From JOPF136 sp035517515 (GTDB lineage Bacteria; Acidobacteriota; Terriglobia; Acidiferrales; UBA7541): a stretch of 64,000 nt of DNA. Positions within the stretch are counted from its first letter, which is position 1. Each line of letters starts with the position of its first letter. Shown piece by piece: positions 30,601 through 39,986 of the stretch. Both the position numbers and the translations under genes were made by a program. The DNA lies in the NCBI GenBank assembly GCA_035517515.1, contig DATIYQ010000181.1, forward strand, positions 1 to 64,000. The letters are read 5' to 3'. The notes under the pieces are model-generated. The model had not been told where the DNA came from and did not search any database. It saw only the letters and a program-made list of their open reading frames with translations.

Positions 30601-33600
30601 TTAATCCGCTTCCGTGCCTGGCGCGGAGTCCCGGGCGCGCCCGAAGATGCGGCCGGGAATCTCGGCCCAGGGAATGGCCTCCAGCTCTGCGAGGTAGGAG
30701 TAAGCTACCGGGACCACGAGCAGGGTCAGGAGAAGGCACAAGGTCTGTCCGCCGATGATGGTCACTGCAATGGACGCGCGCTGTTCAGATCCGGCCCCGA
30801 TGCCCAGGGCCACGGGAATCAGCCCGGCGATGATGGAAAGTGTGGTCATCAGGATCGGCCGCAGGCGAACGCGGTTGGCTTCCAGGATGGCGGGGCCGAG
30901 CGGCATCCCCTCTTTACGCAGCCGGTTGGTGTAGTCCACTTGCAGAATTCCGTTCTTCTTGACGATGCCCAGCAGCAGAAACATTCCCAGCGCGCTCCAC
31001 AGGCTCAATGCGCGGCCGGTCATCCACAGGGAGAGGAGCGCAAATGGCACGCTCAGCGGTAAGGTAAGCATGATGATGAATGGATAAGAGAAACTCTCAA
31101 ATTGCGCGGCCAGGACCATGTACATGAAGATGGAGGCCAGCAGCATGGCCAGAAAAAGATTCCAGGTGGTTTCTTCCAGCACCTTAACCTGTCCGGAAAA
31201 CAGGTAGGAATATCCGGCGGGCAGGCCCACTTCCTTGATGGACTGCACGGTGTGCCCGGCGGCCAGGTCCAGGGGATACCCCGCGGCCACGTTGGCGTTC
31301 ACCATCACCTGAAACTCCCGATTGTAGCGCCACAGCGTGGCCGGCCCGGCCCCGCGCACAATCGTGGCCACATTTTCCAGCCGCACCTGGCCCAGTTTGG
31401 CGGAGGGCACCATCATCCGCGCGAGCACGTCGGGATTGTCACGCTGCTCCGGCAGCAGTTGCATGGTCACCGGGTACTGTTCAGAGCCCTCCTTGAAGCG
31501 TGTGATTTCGTCTTCGCCCGAATAGAACAGGCGCACGGCATCGCTGATGTCGGTCATACGCACCCCGATGTCCGCGGCACGCTGGCGGTCCACCTTCACC
31601 TGCAGTTCGGGCGTGTTCAGGTTCAGGCTTGGGTTCACGTCCACCAGGTCCGGGTACTTCATCATGCGCCCGGCCACTTGTTTGCTGATTTCAGCAAGCT
31701 GGCTGAGTTCCGGGCCGCGGATGACCGCGCCGACCGGGAAATACGTTTCTCCGCCCAGCACGGAAGGCAGCCGGACGTTGTAGGTGGTATTGCGGTACGT
31801 GGCCAGAATCCCGCGCACCACCGTGGCCAGTTGCGTGTGGCTGCGTTTTCGCTCCCCGCGCGGCACCAGGCCGATGAACAGGTGCGCATGGTTCGTCGGG
31901 CCGTGCGTATAGGTTTGCACGAAGGCCACTTCCGGCAGCGCCACGATTCGTTCGGCCATCTCGGAGGCCGTTTGAGCGGTCTTGCTGAGAGCAGTGCCCT
32001 CGGGCAGCGTAAACGAGCTGGTCAGTTCCGCCTGGTCGTCCGCGGGGATCCAATCACGTCCCACCAGGCGGTAGAGCCCGAAGGTGGAAAGCAGCGCGGC
32101 CAGGCACAGCGCCAGGATGACCGGGCGGTGCGCCAGCGACCATTGGAGTGTGCGCATGTAGTACGCTTCCACCGCGCCCAGCAAGCCGTGAACGCGTTTC
32201 TTCTCTTCGCCCTTTTCCAGGCGCAACATGCGGGAACTCATCATCGGCGTGAGCGTAAATGCGATCAGCAGGGAGACCAGAATGGCCATGGCCATAGTCC
32301 AGCCGAAGGAATTGACGTATTTCCGCGCGTAGCCAGTCATGAAGGCGATGGGAAGGAAAATAATCACCAGCGAAAGCGTGGTGGCCATGACCGCCAGCCC
32401 GATCTCATCGGTGGCTTCCACGGCCGCGGTCTTGCGGTCTTTCCCCTTCTCCTGCATGAACCGGAAGATGTTTTCCAGGACGATGATGGCATCGTCAATC
32501 ACGATGCCCACCGCCAGCGTCAGCGCCAGCAGGGTCATATTGTTCAGCGAAAAATCCATGGTGCGCATCAGCGTAAACGTGGCCACGATCGAAGCGGGGA
32601 TGGCCACGGCGGCGATGATCACCGCCCGCCAGTTCTGGATGAACAGCCACACGATCAGGCTGGCCAGGATGCTGCCCAGAATCAGATGCTCCAGCAGGGA
32701 ATGCACCGAGGCCTTGATGAAGTCCGAGATATCGTGCACCACCTGCAGCTCCACACCTGCCGGCAACTGCCCACGCAGTTCTTCCAGCTTGGCGCGCACG
32801 TTGTCCGCCACGCGCACGGTATTGGTCCCGGACTGGCGCAGCACCTGGATGCTCACCACCTCCTGTCCCGGAGCGCCCTTGCGGAATACGGCGGACCAGG
32901 TGCGCAGCTCCGCCGCGCCGTCTTCCACCCGGGCCACGTCCAGCACGCGTACGGGAGTTCCGCCGCGCGTGCCGAGCACGATTTCCCCAAACTGTTCCGC
33001 GGACACCACTCGGCCCAGGGTGCGCAGGCCCAGTTCCTGCGGGCCGGTGATGATGCGCCCCCCCGGCGCCTCGATATTTTCCCTTTGCAGCGCGTCCCGC
33101 ACGTCCAGCACTGTGAAGTTGTGGGAGGTCAGCTTTTCCGCGTCCAGCAGCACGCGGACCTGCCGCCCCTGCGCGCCGTTCAGCTCCACGCTGCCCACTC
33201 CATCCACGGTTTGAATCGCCCGGCGCACCTGCTTGTCCGCGATCTCGGTGAGCTCACGGCGGCTCATCGGTCCGGTCACCAGCAGCGTCATGATCGGGTC
33301 CGACTGCGGATCTTCCTTGGTGATCACCGGAGGCAGGGTGTCGCGGGGCAGGCTGTAGATCGCCCCGGCAACTTTCTCGCGGATGTCCTGCGCCGCGCCT
33401 TCGATATCCCGCTCCAGAACGAACGTGCAGGTGATGTCTGCGAATCCCTCTGTCGAGTAAACGGAAATCTCGTCAATCCCGCTGACCGAGGAGATGGCAT
33501 CCTCCAGCGGCAGGACCACTCCGGTAATCACCTCTTCCGGAGTTGCTCCGGGGAGGCGCACTTCCACGTTGACGGTGGCCGGATCGGCCTTGGGAAAAAG

Positions 33601-33705
33601 GTCCACGGCCAGGCCCCGATAGGAAAACGCTCCAAGCGTCACCAGGAACGCGATCAGCATGACCGTGAAGACCGGGTACTTTACGCAGGTTTCGGCCAGT
33701 TTCAT
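30601..33705 (-). CDS. RND-family efflux pump inner-membrane subunit
   Basis: 1034-residue proton-driven exporter of the AcrB/HAE1 superfamily, forming a trimer in the inner membrane. Twelve helices with two large periplasmic loops after helices 1 and 7. The N-terminus (YPVFTVMLIAFLVTLGAFSY) and helix 4 with the paired aspartates (GIVIDDAIIVLENIFRFMQ) carry the proton relay; the C-terminal half has GLIPVALGIGAGSEQRASIA. Substrates (drugs, solvents or lipids) cannot be read from sequence. The adaptor gene is 28 nt upstream; no outer-membrane TolC-type gene is next to them. Confidence 0.95.
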   Translation of the reverse strand: MKLAETCVKYPVFTVMLIAFLVTLGAFSYRGLAVDLFPKADPATVNVEVRLPGATPEEVITGVVLPLEDAISSVSGIDEISVYSTEGFADITCTFVLERDIEGAAQDIREKVAGAIYSLPRDTLPPVITKEDPQSDPIMTLLVTGPMSRRELTEIADKQVRRAIQTVDGVGSVELNGAQGRQVRVLLDAEKLTSHNFTVLDVRDALQRENIEAPGGRIITGPQELGLRTLGRVVSAEQFGEIVLGTRGGTPVRVLDVARVEDGAAELRTWSAVFRKGAPGQEVVSIQVLRQSGTNTVRVADNVRAKLEELRGQLPAGVELQVVHDISDFIKASVHSLLEHLILGSILASLIVWLFIQNWRAVIIAAVAIPASIVATFTLMRTMDFSLNNMTLLALTLAVGIVIDDAIIVLENIFRFMQEKGKDRKTAAVEATDEIGLAVMATTLSLVIIFLPIAFMTGYARKYVNSFGWTMAMAILVSLLIAFTLTPMMSSRMLRLEKGEEKKRVHGLLGAVEAYYMRTLQWSLAHRPVILALCLAALLSTFGLYRLVGRDWIPADDQAELTSSFTLPEGTALSKTAQTASEMAERIVALPEVAFVQTYTHGPTNHAHLFIGLVPRGERKRSHTQLATVVRGILATYRNTTYNVRLPSVLGGETYFPVGAVIRGPELSQLAEISKQVAGRMMKYPDLVDVNPSLNLNTPELQVKVDRQRAADIGVRMTDISDAVRLFYSGEDEITRFKEGSEQYPVTMQLLPEQRDNPDVLARMMVPSAKLGQVRLENVATIVRGAGPATLWRYNREFQVMVNANVAAGYPLDLAAGHTVQSIKEVGLPAGYSYLFSGQVKVLEETTWNLFLAMLLASIFMYMVLAAQFESFSYPFIIMLTLPLSVPFALLSLWMTGRALSLWSALGMFLLLGIVKKNGILQVDYTNRLRKEGMPLGPAILEANRVRLRPILMTTLSIIAGLIPVALGIGAGSEQRASIAVTIIGGQTLCLLLTLLVVPVAYSYLAELEAIPWAEIPGRIFGRARDSAPGTEAD

Positions 33706-33733
33706 GGATGTGAGTGCGGCCTGTGGCCGGAAA

Positions 33734-35002
33734 TCACTTTCCTGTTTTCGCGGCCGGTTCGGATTTGTCCTGCACGATGGCCCCGTCGCGCAGATCTCCG
33801 GAGATGGCCACCGCCACGCGGTCTCCCGGTTTCAGCCCTTCGGCCACTTCAAAGCGCCGCCCGCGCCCGTCCTCCGTTTGTCCCGCGGGGCGGATTTGCC
33901 GCTCGCTCACGCGGTTTCCATTCACCAGGAAAACCTTGTAGACCCCGTAGCGGTAGTTCACTGCGCCTTCCGGCAGGAAAATGGTTTTGTCTTCCTTTTC
34001 GCTCGGAATGCTGGCTTGGACAAAAAAGCCGGGCTTGAGGCGCCCACCGGGATTTTCCAGCAGCGCTTCGGCTTCAAAAGTGCGCGAATCCTGCGAAACG
34101 GTGGGATTGATGCGCGAGATGCGGCCACGAAACTTCTCGCCCGAAAATGCCTCCACCTGCAGATCCACCGCGGCGCCTTCCGCCACCCAGCCCGCCCACC
34201 GTTCCGGCACGGCGAGGCGTGCGCGCAGCCGGTCCGTGCGCACGATCACCATCACCGGGCTCTGCACCCGCAGAAACTCGCCTGGATGAACGCCGCGCGT
34301 CTTGATCGAGCCCGGAAAGGGCGCGCGGATGGTGGCATCGCCCAGTTTCTTCAACGCCAGCTTTTCGCTCGCCTCACTGGAAACCAGCAGCGCCTTCAGG
34401 CGGTCCACTTCCTGCAAGGCCACGTCGTAGGAGGCCTGGGTGCTCTGGAACCTGCTGGCGGCCTCATCAAGCTGTTGGGGCGAAATCAGGCTGTCCTTGT
34501 ACATCTCTTTCGCGCGAGCGTACTTGTGCTCGGCATCGAACAGATCCGCTTCCGCGCGCTGCACGGTGGCCAGTTTCTTCGGGTCCGCGGGCGGGGGGTC
34601 GTTTGGGCCGATTCCCAATTGCGCGCGCACCTGGCTCACCAGCCCGCGCTGGCGGTCCAGTTCAAACTGCAGCTCTAATGGGTCCAGCACCACCAGCGGC
34701 TGGGCGTCTGCAACCGTGTCCCCTACGTCCGCGAGTACCTGCGTGACGCGGCCTTCCACCTGCGCGCTCAGCGTACTTTCCTCAAGTGCGTAAAGGGAGC
34801 CGACCGCCTGCACCCGGCGCTGCGTGGTCTCCTCCGCCACCGTGTACAGGCGCACGGGCACGGGATGTGCGGCGTCTCCCAGCACACTGCTGGGTTGGGA
34901 TCGGGAGCATCCCGCCGGCAGTAGTGCCGCCCCCAGCGCGAGGAGGCAGGCGAAGCGACTGCCATTTCGCGAGCCACGTCTTTGGATTGTCGGCGTGCAC
35001 AC
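33734..35002 (-). CDS. RND efflux membrane-fusion protein (lipoprotein adaptor)
   Basis: 422 residues from GTG 35002; the frame is open to 35149, so the start is uncertain. The GTG start was chosen because it gives a normal lipoprotein signal: RFACLLALGAALLPAGC, lipid-modified Cys after LPAG. The body has the barrel-sandwich pieces EESTLSAQVEGRVTQVLADV and DAQPLVVLDP, a helical hairpin (EADLFDAEHKYARAKEMYKD), and the second lipoyl half AFPGSIKTRGVHPGEFL as RAPFPGSIK. It bridges the RND pump to an outer-membrane channel. Operon with the pump (28 nt). Confidence 0.92.
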   Translation of the reverse strand: MCTPTIQRRGSRNGSRFACLLALGAALLPAGCSRSQPSSVLGDAAHPVPVRLYTVAEETTQRRVQAVGSLYALEESTLSAQVEGRVTQVLADVGDTVADAQPLVVLDPLELQFELDRQRGLVSQVRAQLGIGPNDPPPADPKKLATVQRAEADLFDAEHKYARAKEMYKDSLISPQQLDEAASRFQSTQASYDVALQEVDRLKALLVSSEASEKLALKKLGDATIRAPFPGSIKTRGVHPGEFLRVQSPVMVIVRTDRLRARLAVPERWAGWVAEGAAVDLQVEAFSGEKFRGRISRINPTVSQDSRTFEAEALLENPGGRLKPGFFVQASIPSEKEDKTIFLPEGAVNYRYGVYKVFLVNGNRVSERQIRPAGQTEDGRGRRFEVAEGLKPGDRVAVAISGDLRDGAIVQDKSEPAAKTGK

Positions 35003-35194
35003 GGTCAGGGCCCGCCCCTCTCGCAGGCAATTGGACTGACTTTGGCCCTCCGGCGTTTCATTCTCGCCTGTTCCGCAGTCAGTCAGGTTCTGGACCTGCA
35101 TCATGCCTTGGGATCTCAAGCTGGTCTTTGCCCCGCGCGTCCTTCGCACAGCGGGAAATATTCTACACCCACCCAGGCTTGTGGTTTCCGGCAG

Positions 35195-36259
35195 CTAGTT
35201 GGCGGCGGCAGGTGATTCCAATAACAGCAGGTGAGTTTCCGTTGTGGAGTGCCCGCCGTAGCGGATGGGCGCGCCCCCGTTCACGTGCCGGATGGTCAGG
35301 TCCATCAGCTCTTCCCCAGACTGCGAGACGCTGACGGTGCGGCCGGTCTGCAGCGAGACGTGCACCAGGCTCTCACCGTGGCTGGTCCACATCCCCGCAG
35401 TGCGCATTCCGTCGCGGCGGAATTCCTCGGGCGTCGCGTTGCGGGCATCTCCGTGCTGTTGCAGCGAAAATCGCATCAGCAGCACCGCGCACTGCTCTCC
35501 ACCGGGATCGTCCATGCGGCAGGCTTCGTCCCGCAGGTACGTGGAAGTGGTATGCAGCGTGGTGCCCGTGAGCGGCGCTCCCGGCACTGGCTCGGTCTTT
35601 TCCCAGCTTTGTCCCGGCACACTCCCTGCGAGGGGAGTGGTGAGGCCCGCCCCGAGCTGCTGCAGCCAGTTGCGCGCTTCATCCAGCGCCCGCGCATCCT
35701 GCAGCACTTCCTGCAGGCCGGAGATGTACTGCACCTCGCCGCGGCTTCCCAGTTGGAACTCGATGGTGCGCCCCTGCAACCGCCGGTATTGAGCGAGGAG
35801 CAGGTTGGCCTCCGGGTCGTAAGTATCGCCGGTTACGGCCGGCGTCACCCGCTCGTAAACCGCGCGCAGGCGCAGCGGGGCGCGTTCCGGGCCGGCCACC
35901 CGCGTCTGGCTGGCCGCCACCGGCGCCGTACTCGCCACCGGCGGCAGCACCTCCAGCCGCAGCGTGATCCCCACGGACATTCCCAAATCCCTGGCGCCTT
36001 GCGGATTGCTGAGAGCGCCCCCGGTGAGCCGGCTGGTTTGCGAGCGGAAGGAAATCTGGTAGCGCAAGGATTCCCCCGGCTGAAATTGCGGGGTGAACAC
36101 CACCGGTGCGTGGGCTGCCGGCGCATTGGCGGCGGGAGGCGGCGGCGGAATCGGAGCCTGTGCAGCGGTCCCCGGCGCCCCCAGCCCGGCTGCGGCCAGG
36201 ATCAGCAGTCCCAGAGCCGCCACGCTAGGAGTGCTCGCTGCCCGGTTCACCGGTTTCAT
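35195..36259 (-). CDS. Secreted hypothetical protein
   Basis: 354 residues with a signal peptide (SVAALGLLILAAAGLGAPGTAAQ) and a Pro/Ala stretch (36-50). The mature part starts FQPGESLRYQISFRSQTSR and contains RRLQGRTIEFQLGSRGEVQYI, then a LPP-like loop and DEACRMDDPGGEQCAVLLM with two cysteines that could form a disulfide. The pattern is beta-rich, like secreted domains that build a calycin-type sandwich (I recall similar DUF6263-like sequences), but I cannot name the family with confidence. Ends in a serine/leucine-rich tail. Located between the pump operon and a GT2 gene, same strand. Confidence 0.7.
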   Translation of the reverse strand: MKPVNRAASTPSVAALGLLILAAAGLGAPGTAAQAPIPPPPPAANAPAAHAPVVFTPQFQPGESLRYQISFRSQTSRLTGGALSNPQGARDLGMSVGITLRLEVLPPVASTAPVAASQTRVAGPERAPLRLRAVYERVTPAVTGDTYDPEANLLLAQYRRLQGRTIEFQLGSRGEVQYISGLQEVLQDARALDEARNWLQQLGAGLTTPLAGSVPGQSWEKTEPVPGAPLTGTTLHTTSTYLRDEACRMDDPGGEQCAVLLMRFSLQQHGDARNATPEEFRRDGMRTAGMWTSHGESLVHVSLQTGRTVSVSQSGEELMDLTIRHVNGGAPIRYGGHSTTETHLLLLESPAAAN

Positions 36260-36338
36260 CCATACACTGTTCGATTTCTCTGCTCACGGCCCGGGTTGCC
36301 CGGGAGCACCGCATTCTCCCGCTCCGTGGCGCGGAACT

Positions 36339-37508
36339 TCAAGCCGCGCCACGCCGCAATTCGTCCAGTGAATAGAACGTTCCGCGCCAGTAGATCCCCC
36401 GGCGCCACAAGGTGAGCAGCGTGGATCGCGCGAGCATGAAGCACACCAGCAGCGCTCCCAGGGGATGCGTCAGTCCATACAAAGGAGAAACGCCGCTGCT
36501 TCGCGCCACGTTTGCATGCAGCGCCACAGCGCACCCGGTGGCCACACCCGCCAGCACCCGCGCCCAGCCGCCGGCCATCACCAGCCCGGCAAACGGAAAC
36601 ACGGAGAGCAGCAGGCTGAGCGCCATGTGGCCCAGCGCTCTCTCCAGCCGGAAACCCGCCGCGGCAAAGAAATTCTTCTCCGTGCCGCGGATCATGTTGG
36701 CCACCCCCGAATGCCACCGCAGGCTTACCAGGTCGCCGGCCAGCCCCGTTCCGGAAGTGAATCCCCCCTGCTTCACCCGTTTGCCCAGCTTCATGTCGTC
36801 CACCACTTCCATGGCCAGGCCGCGGTGAGTGCCGACCGCTTCATAGACGCTGCGGCGCAACAGTTGAAACGCGCCCACGCCGGCGTATGCGCTGGAATCC
36901 CGGTTCGGAACGCTCCATGCCCGGCTGAAAAGGAATCCGCCGAGCATGAAATACGTCAACAGAGTTTTTTCACCGAACCCTCGCATGTCCATCCGGGGAA
37001 ACAGGGTCAGGTGGTCCCAATCCCGCTCGAGCGCCAGGGAAACGGCCCGGCGCAGCGCCTCGGGATGAAATCGGACATCCGCGTCCGTAAACACCAGCCA
37101 CTCGCCGCTGGAGTGCTGATAGGCCTGCTGCAGCCCGTGTGGTTTTCCCAGCCAGCCTGGCGGCAGCGTCTCCACCCGAACAGTGCGCAGGCGTTTGCAC
37201 CTCTCAGAGAATTCGCGCAAAATCTGTGGAGTGCTGTCGCCGGAGCGGTCGTCCGCGGCCACCACTTCGTAGCCCGGATAGTCCTGCGCGAGCATCGATC
37301 CCAGGGCGGCGGGCATTTTTTCCGCTTCGTCCCTTGCCGAGAAGATAATAGACACGCTCGGCAGCGCGGAATCGTCCAGGGGGGTCACGGCGGAAAGATG
37401 GGGTAAGCGCCGCATACCGCGGGAAGTGTGCACCGCGAGGATCAGCCAGGCCAGCGCCAGCGCGCCGCACAATAGCGTGAGCAGAATTGGCGCAGCTTCA
37501 AACGGCAT
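36339..37508 (-). CDS. Family 2 glycosyltransferase, membrane-associated
   Basis: 389 residues. An N-terminal helix (ILLTLLCGALALAWLILAV), then a GT-A catalytic domain: VSIIFSARDEAEKMPAAL, VVAADDRSGDSTPQ, TLPPGWLGKPHGLQQAYQHS, DxD site in LVFTDADVRFHP, and VVDDMKLGKRVKQGGF. At least three C-terminal helices follow. The LPPGWxGK motif and layout are shared with the HpnB-like protein at 13593-14777, so the two are paralogous; acceptor lipid is unknown. Divergent from the DUF2520 gene. Confidence 0.85.
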   Translation of the reverse strand: MPFEAAPILLTLLCGALALAWLILAVHTSRGMRRLPHLSAVTPLDDSALPSVSIIFSARDEAEKMPAALGSMLAQDYPGYEVVAADDRSGDSTPQILREFSERCKRLRTVRVETLPPGWLGKPHGLQQAYQHSSGEWLVFTDADVRFHPEALRRAVSLALERDWDHLTLFPRMDMRGFGEKTLLTYFMLGGFLFSRAWSVPNRDSSAYAGVGAFQLLRRSVYEAVGTHRGLAMEVVDDMKLGKRVKQGGFTSGTGLAGDLVSLRWHSGVANMIRGTEKNFFAAAGFRLERALGHMALSLLLSVFPFAGLVMAGGWARVLAGVATGCAVALHANVARSSGVSPLYGLTHPLGALLVCFMLARSTLLTLWRRGIYWRGTFYSLDELRRGAA

Positions 37509-37585
37509 CCGGTCGGCTCGTCGGGATGCGCGGAGTACCTGGTTTCATGGATCCGGGACCAGAATAGCACGGCGCGTGAGGGGAG

Positions 37586-38560
37586 ATGTGTCACCCTCCG
37601 CATCATTCGAACATGTACCGTACAAAAGAGACGCGGCAGCGAACCCTGGCTCTGATCGGAGCCGGGCGTGTAGCCCGCGGGCTGGGCTCGCGGCTGCACG
37701 AAGCGGGCTGGGAGATCGGGGTCGTCGCTGCCCGGCGCCTTCCTTCCGCTCGGGCTGCGGTGCGCGCCATCCACGCGGGAACCGCCGCCGCCGGCCTAAA
37801 CCGCAGTGTTCTGGCTGCGGGCGTCATCCTGATCGCCGTGCCGGATGACGCCGTGGCCTCCGTGGCCGCGGAGCTGGAGCGCATCGGCGCGGAAGAGCTG
37901 CGCGGAAAAATTGTGGCCCACACCAGCGGCGCGCTGGCCGCCTCCGTGCTCGATCCCCTGGCGGCGCACGGCGCGCGCACCGGAGTGATGCATCCCATGC
38001 AGACTTTCGGAGCCCGCGACCGCCCGCAACTCTCCGGGGTGCTGTTTGGAATCCAGGGCCATCCGGAAGCGCTCCGCGTGATCCGGCAAATGGTGCGCAG
38101 CCTCGGCGGACAGTCCGCGCGGATTGATCCAGGGCGCAAGGCGCAATATCACTGTGCGGGCACATTTGCCGCCTCCCATCTGCTCGCTTCCTTCGAGGCG
38201 GGAGTGCAACTCTTGTGCGACGCGGGGATGAAGCGCCGCGCCGCGGCCGGCGCCCTGCTGCAGCTCGCCCGCCAGGTGCTCCAGAATTACGAACTGTTGG
38301 GGGCTCATTCCGCCTGGACCGGCCCGCTCTCCCGCGGGGATTTTGCCACTATTGGGCTGCACCGCCGGGCCCTGGAGAATCATCCCGTGGAGGTGCGATT
38401 GGCCTATGACGCGATGACCCGGCTGGCCGCTCGCGTCCTCTCCCGCACTCCGGAGGAATTGCTCTTGCGTTTGGAAGCCGTAATGCCCGCTGCAGAAGGG
38501 CCGCAAGCTACGTCTAATGGCCGCGTCCCCGCCGCAGCCGTAGCCCGGCCCTCCAAGTGA
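37586..38560 (+). CDS. Rossmann-fold DUF2520 oxidoreductase-like protein
   Basis: 324 residues from ATG 37586 (ATG 37613 also possible). The N-terminal half is a Rossmann domain (TLALIGAGRVARGLGSRLHE, VVAARR, VILIAVPDDAVASVAAEL, KIVAHTSGALAA) like F420/NADP-dependent reductases. The C-terminal half is the all-helical DUF2520 domain, with GVMHPMQTFG, GRKAQYHCAGTFAASHLLA and WTGPLSRGDFATIGLHRRAL. The substrate is not established for the family. It overlaps nothing; the M16 peptidase gene starts 89 nt later, on the same strand. Confidence 0.88.
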   Translation: MCHPPHHSNMYRTKETRQRTLALIGAGRVARGLGSRLHEAGWEIGVVAARRLPSARAAVRAIHAGTAAAGLNRSVLAAGVILIAVPDDAVASVAAELERIGAEELRGKIVAHTSGALAASVLDPLAAHGARTGVMHPMQTFGARDRPQLSGVLFGIQGHPEALRVIRQMVRSLGGQSARIDPGRKAQYHCAGTFAASHLLASFEAGVQLLCDAGMKRRAAAGALLQLARQVLQNYELLGAHSAWTGPLSRGDFATIGLHRRALENHPVEVRLAYDAMTRLAARVLSRTPEELLLRLEAVMPAAEGPQATSNGRVPAAAVARPSK

Positions 38561-38649
38561 GCGCAGCGGCGGCTCCAGCGGGTACAATACACGTCTTGTG
38601 GAATCTGGCGCGCCGCACGGACTCCCGGCCGCGAAGAGGAAAACTGATC

Positions 38650-39975
38650 ATGCTCTCATTTCCCATCCACGCGCGGACGCTGGCCAACGGCCTGCGGGTG
38701 GTGATTTCTCCAGACCGCACCGCGCCGGTGGTGACCGTGGGCGTCTATTACAACATCGGCTTCCGGCTGGAGCCCCGCGGGCGCAGCGGATTCGCCCACC
38801 TTTTCGAACACATGATGTTCCAGGGTTCGGAGCACGCGGGCAAAATGGTGCACATCCGCCTGGTCAATTCCTCGGGCGGCGTGCTGAATGGCTCCACGCG
38901 CTACGACGTCACCAACTACTTCGAGTCGGTGCCCTCCAGCGCGCTCGAACGCATGCTGTGGCTGGAAGCGGATCGCATGCGCTCTCTCCGCGTGGACGAT
39001 GAAAACCTGCGCAACCAGCGCGACGTGGTGAAAGAGGAAGTCCGCATGAACGTTTTCAACCAGCCGTACGGCGGCTTCCCCTGGCTGGACCTTCCACCCA
39101 TCGCCAATCGCAACTGGGCCAACGCCCACAATTTCTACGGCGATTTTCAGGATCTGGACGCCGCCACGCTCGATGACGTCCAAGCCTTCTTCCGCACCTA
39201 CTACACACCGAATAATGCCGTGCTGCTGGTGCTGGGGGACGTGGAGCCCGGCGCCGGTTTCGATCTCGCCGAGAAGCAATTTGGCGCCATCCCGCGCGGC
39301 CCCGCGCCTCCGGCTGCGGATGTCAGCGAGCCGCCTCAAACGGAAGAGCGGCGCGGCACCGTGGAGGAGCGCCTGGGAACTCTGCCCGCCATGGCCATCG
39401 GCTACCACGCGCCCCCGCGCCGCTCCCCGGATTGGTATGCCCTGGCCCTGGCCGATTGCGCGTTGCATGGGGGCCGCGCGGGGCGCGTGCATCGTTCCCT
39501 GGTGCTGGAACGCCAGATGGCGCTGGAGACCGCCGGAGGAATCCACTATCCGATGGGTGACCTCTTCGATTACAACGGCCCAATGCAGATGGTCACGCGC
39601 ATCCTGCACAAGATGGATCATACGCCCGAGCAAGTGCTCTCCGCTTTCGACCAGGTGATCGCGGATCTTTGCGCCCGGCCCCTGCCCGCCGCGGAACTGG
39701 AAGAGTGCAAAGTGAAATTGCGCTCCGATTATTATTCCGCGCTCGAAGGCGGCATGGGAGGACACGTCCCGCGCTTTGGCCTGATGCACCTGCTGGCGTG
39801 TTTCACGCTCTTCGATGGCGACCCGAAACTGGTCAACACCATTCTCGATGAATTCCTGCGTGTCACGCCGGAGCAGGTGCATGCGGCGGCGTCCCGCGTG
39901 CTGCGTCCGCAGAACCGTGCCATCATTTTCCGCCTGCCGGCAACCAAGAGCGCGCCGCCGCAGGCCGCGGACTAG
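38650..39975 (+). CDS. M16-family zinc metallopeptidase, catalytic subunit
   Basis: 441 residues from ATG 38650 (upstream frame overlaps the DUF2520 gene). Inverted zinc motif HxxEH in FAHLFEHMMFQG (His50, Glu53, His54), with a downstream acidic ligand around Glu129-130 in VVKEEVRMN. The substrate-channel region DVTNYFESVP is typical of the family. No signal peptide is evident, so it is either cytoplasmic or exported by an unrecognised route. The partner at 39987 lacks the zinc motif; together they resemble the processing-peptidase heterodimer layout, in which one subunit cuts and the other binds. Confidence 0.93.
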   Translation: MLSFPIHARTLANGLRVVISPDRTAPVVTVGVYYNIGFRLEPRGRSGFAHLFEHMMFQGSEHAGKMVHIRLVNSSGGVLNGSTRYDVTNYFESVPSSALERMLWLEADRMRSLRVDDENLRNQRDVVKEEVRMNVFNQPYGGFPWLDLPPIANRNWANAHNFYGDFQDLDAATLDDVQAFFRTYYTPNNAVLLVLGDVEPGAGFDLAEKQFGAIPRGPAPPAADVSEPPQTEERRGTVEERLGTLPAMAIGYHAPPRRSPDWYALALADCALHGGRAGRVHRSLVLERQMALETAGGIHYPMGDLFDYNGPMQMVTRILHKMDHTPEQVLSAFDQVIADLCARPLPAAELEECKVKLRSDYYSALEGGMGGHVPRFGLMHLLACFTLFDGDPKLVNTILDEFLRVTPEQVHAAASRVLRPQNRAIIFRLPATKSAPPQAAD

Positions 39976-39986
39976 AGGAGCCCAGG

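Noticed and set aside
31102..34038. 978-codon open frame opposite the RND pump
   Set aside because: Antisense shadow of two genes; crosses the pump-adaptor boundary and has no recognisable domain.
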